6,040 bases of DNA from Candidatus Zhuqueibacterota bacterium RBG_16_48_16 (GTDB taxonomy: Bacteria > Zhuqueibacterota > Zhuqueibacteria > Residuimicrobiales > Sediminimicrobiaceae): assembly GCA_001771235.1 (NCBI GenBank), contig METF01000234.1:1453-7492 (forward strand). The letters run 5' to 3'. Below are positions 5,798-6,040 of the stretch, one piece after another (position 1 is the stretch's first letter; every line of letters begins with the position of its first letter). Under the pieces are notes generated by a model. That model did no database searches. It had not been told where the DNA came from and saw only the letters and a list, made by a program, of their open reading frames with translations. Made by a program: the position numbers and the translations under genes.

Positions 5798-6040
5798 TCA
5801 GTCCCATTCGAGAACTTTTTTCAATCGCCTGTCATTTATTTTAATTTTAATCGCGCTTTTTACTTCAGCCAATCGTTGGGCTCGTGCCTGATTCTGCAAC
5901 TGCATCAGCAAATCGCGATAAACGTAACTCTTCACTTCATCGAACTCGGGATACTGTTTTGTCTCTTGATCCGGTTTGTATCTGTCTTTATGTTCCTCAA
6001 AAAACTGTCGTAATTGACTCTCCGATATCTTGATTGCCTC
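5798..6040 (-). CDS. C-terminal fragment of a SurA/PpiC-like (peptidyl-prolyl isomerase-related) protein
   Basis: Open frame entering from the right edge and ending at TGA 5800-5798, giving the last 80 residues of a protein whose N-terminus lies outside the window. It is highly charged and mostly helical. ISESQLRQFFEEHKDRYKP (5-23) resembles the 'x-S-E-x-x-L-x-x-F-Y-E-x-H-x-D-x-Y' helix of SurA/PpiC periplasmic chaperones. YPEFDEVKSYVYRDLL (30-45) resembles their 'P-x-F-E-E-V-K' helix, and the end (IKIKINDRRLKKVLEW) matches the short C-terminal strand and tail. No parvulin catalytic domain lies between the two helices, which suggests a chaperone-like member without isomerase activity in this part. 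Family assignment is from remembered motifs only. The reading frame itself is well supported, being open throughout with a normal codon pattern. Confidence 0.55.
   Translation of the reverse strand, partial: EAIKISESQLRQFFEEHKDRYKPDQETKQYPEFDEVKSYVYRDLLMQLQNQARAQRLAEVKSAIKIKINDRRLKKVLEWD

Overview
The window is chromosomal DNA from a bacterium with mid-range GC and AT-rich spacers. A secreted DUF1028 protein with TPR repeats, a GPH-type sugar symporter, an ECF-sigma remnant and a periplasmic-chaperone-like fragment fit a Gram-negative, possibly anaerobic lineage such as Desulfobacterota. That placement is inference. No rRNA, tRNA, CRISPR array, transposase or complete mobile element was seen.

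Layout, left to right. (1) 1-383, minus: N-terminal ~127 residues of a nitroreductase with a GTG start, cut by the left edge. (2) 463-1488, minus: exported DUF1028 (Ntn-hydrolase-like) protein with a C-terminal TPR; the nitroreductase follows it on the same strand, so they may be co-transcribed. (3) 1489-1852: spacer with no convincing gene. (4) 1853-2827, minus: aldo/keto reductase with an intact catalytic tetrad; an intrinsic-terminator-like hairpin lies just upstream of its ribosome binding site. (5) 3001-3269, plus: decayed ECF sigma factor, with region 2 readable but broken by a frameshift and an in-frame TGA, and region 4 absent. (6) 3313-4809, minus: GPH-family sugar:cation symporter with a weak terminator behind it. 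(7) 4810-5134: divergent regulatory region with a candidate symporter promoter and a perfect 11-bp inverted repeat. (8) 5135-5794, plus: short-chain dehydrogenase-like protein lacking the usual Ser/YxxxK active site. (9) 5798-6040, minus: C-terminus of a SurA/PpiC-like protein, convergent with (8) and cut by the right edge.

The genes do not form a recognisable pathway. The symporter, aldo/keto reductase and SDR would suit uptake and redox conversion of carbohydrates, but no glycosidase or sugar kinase is present to confirm it. I did not find a clearly new defence or mobile system. The best leads are the hairpin in the aldo/keto reductase leader, the non-canonical SDR active site with its upstream inverted repeat, and the sigma-factor remnant.
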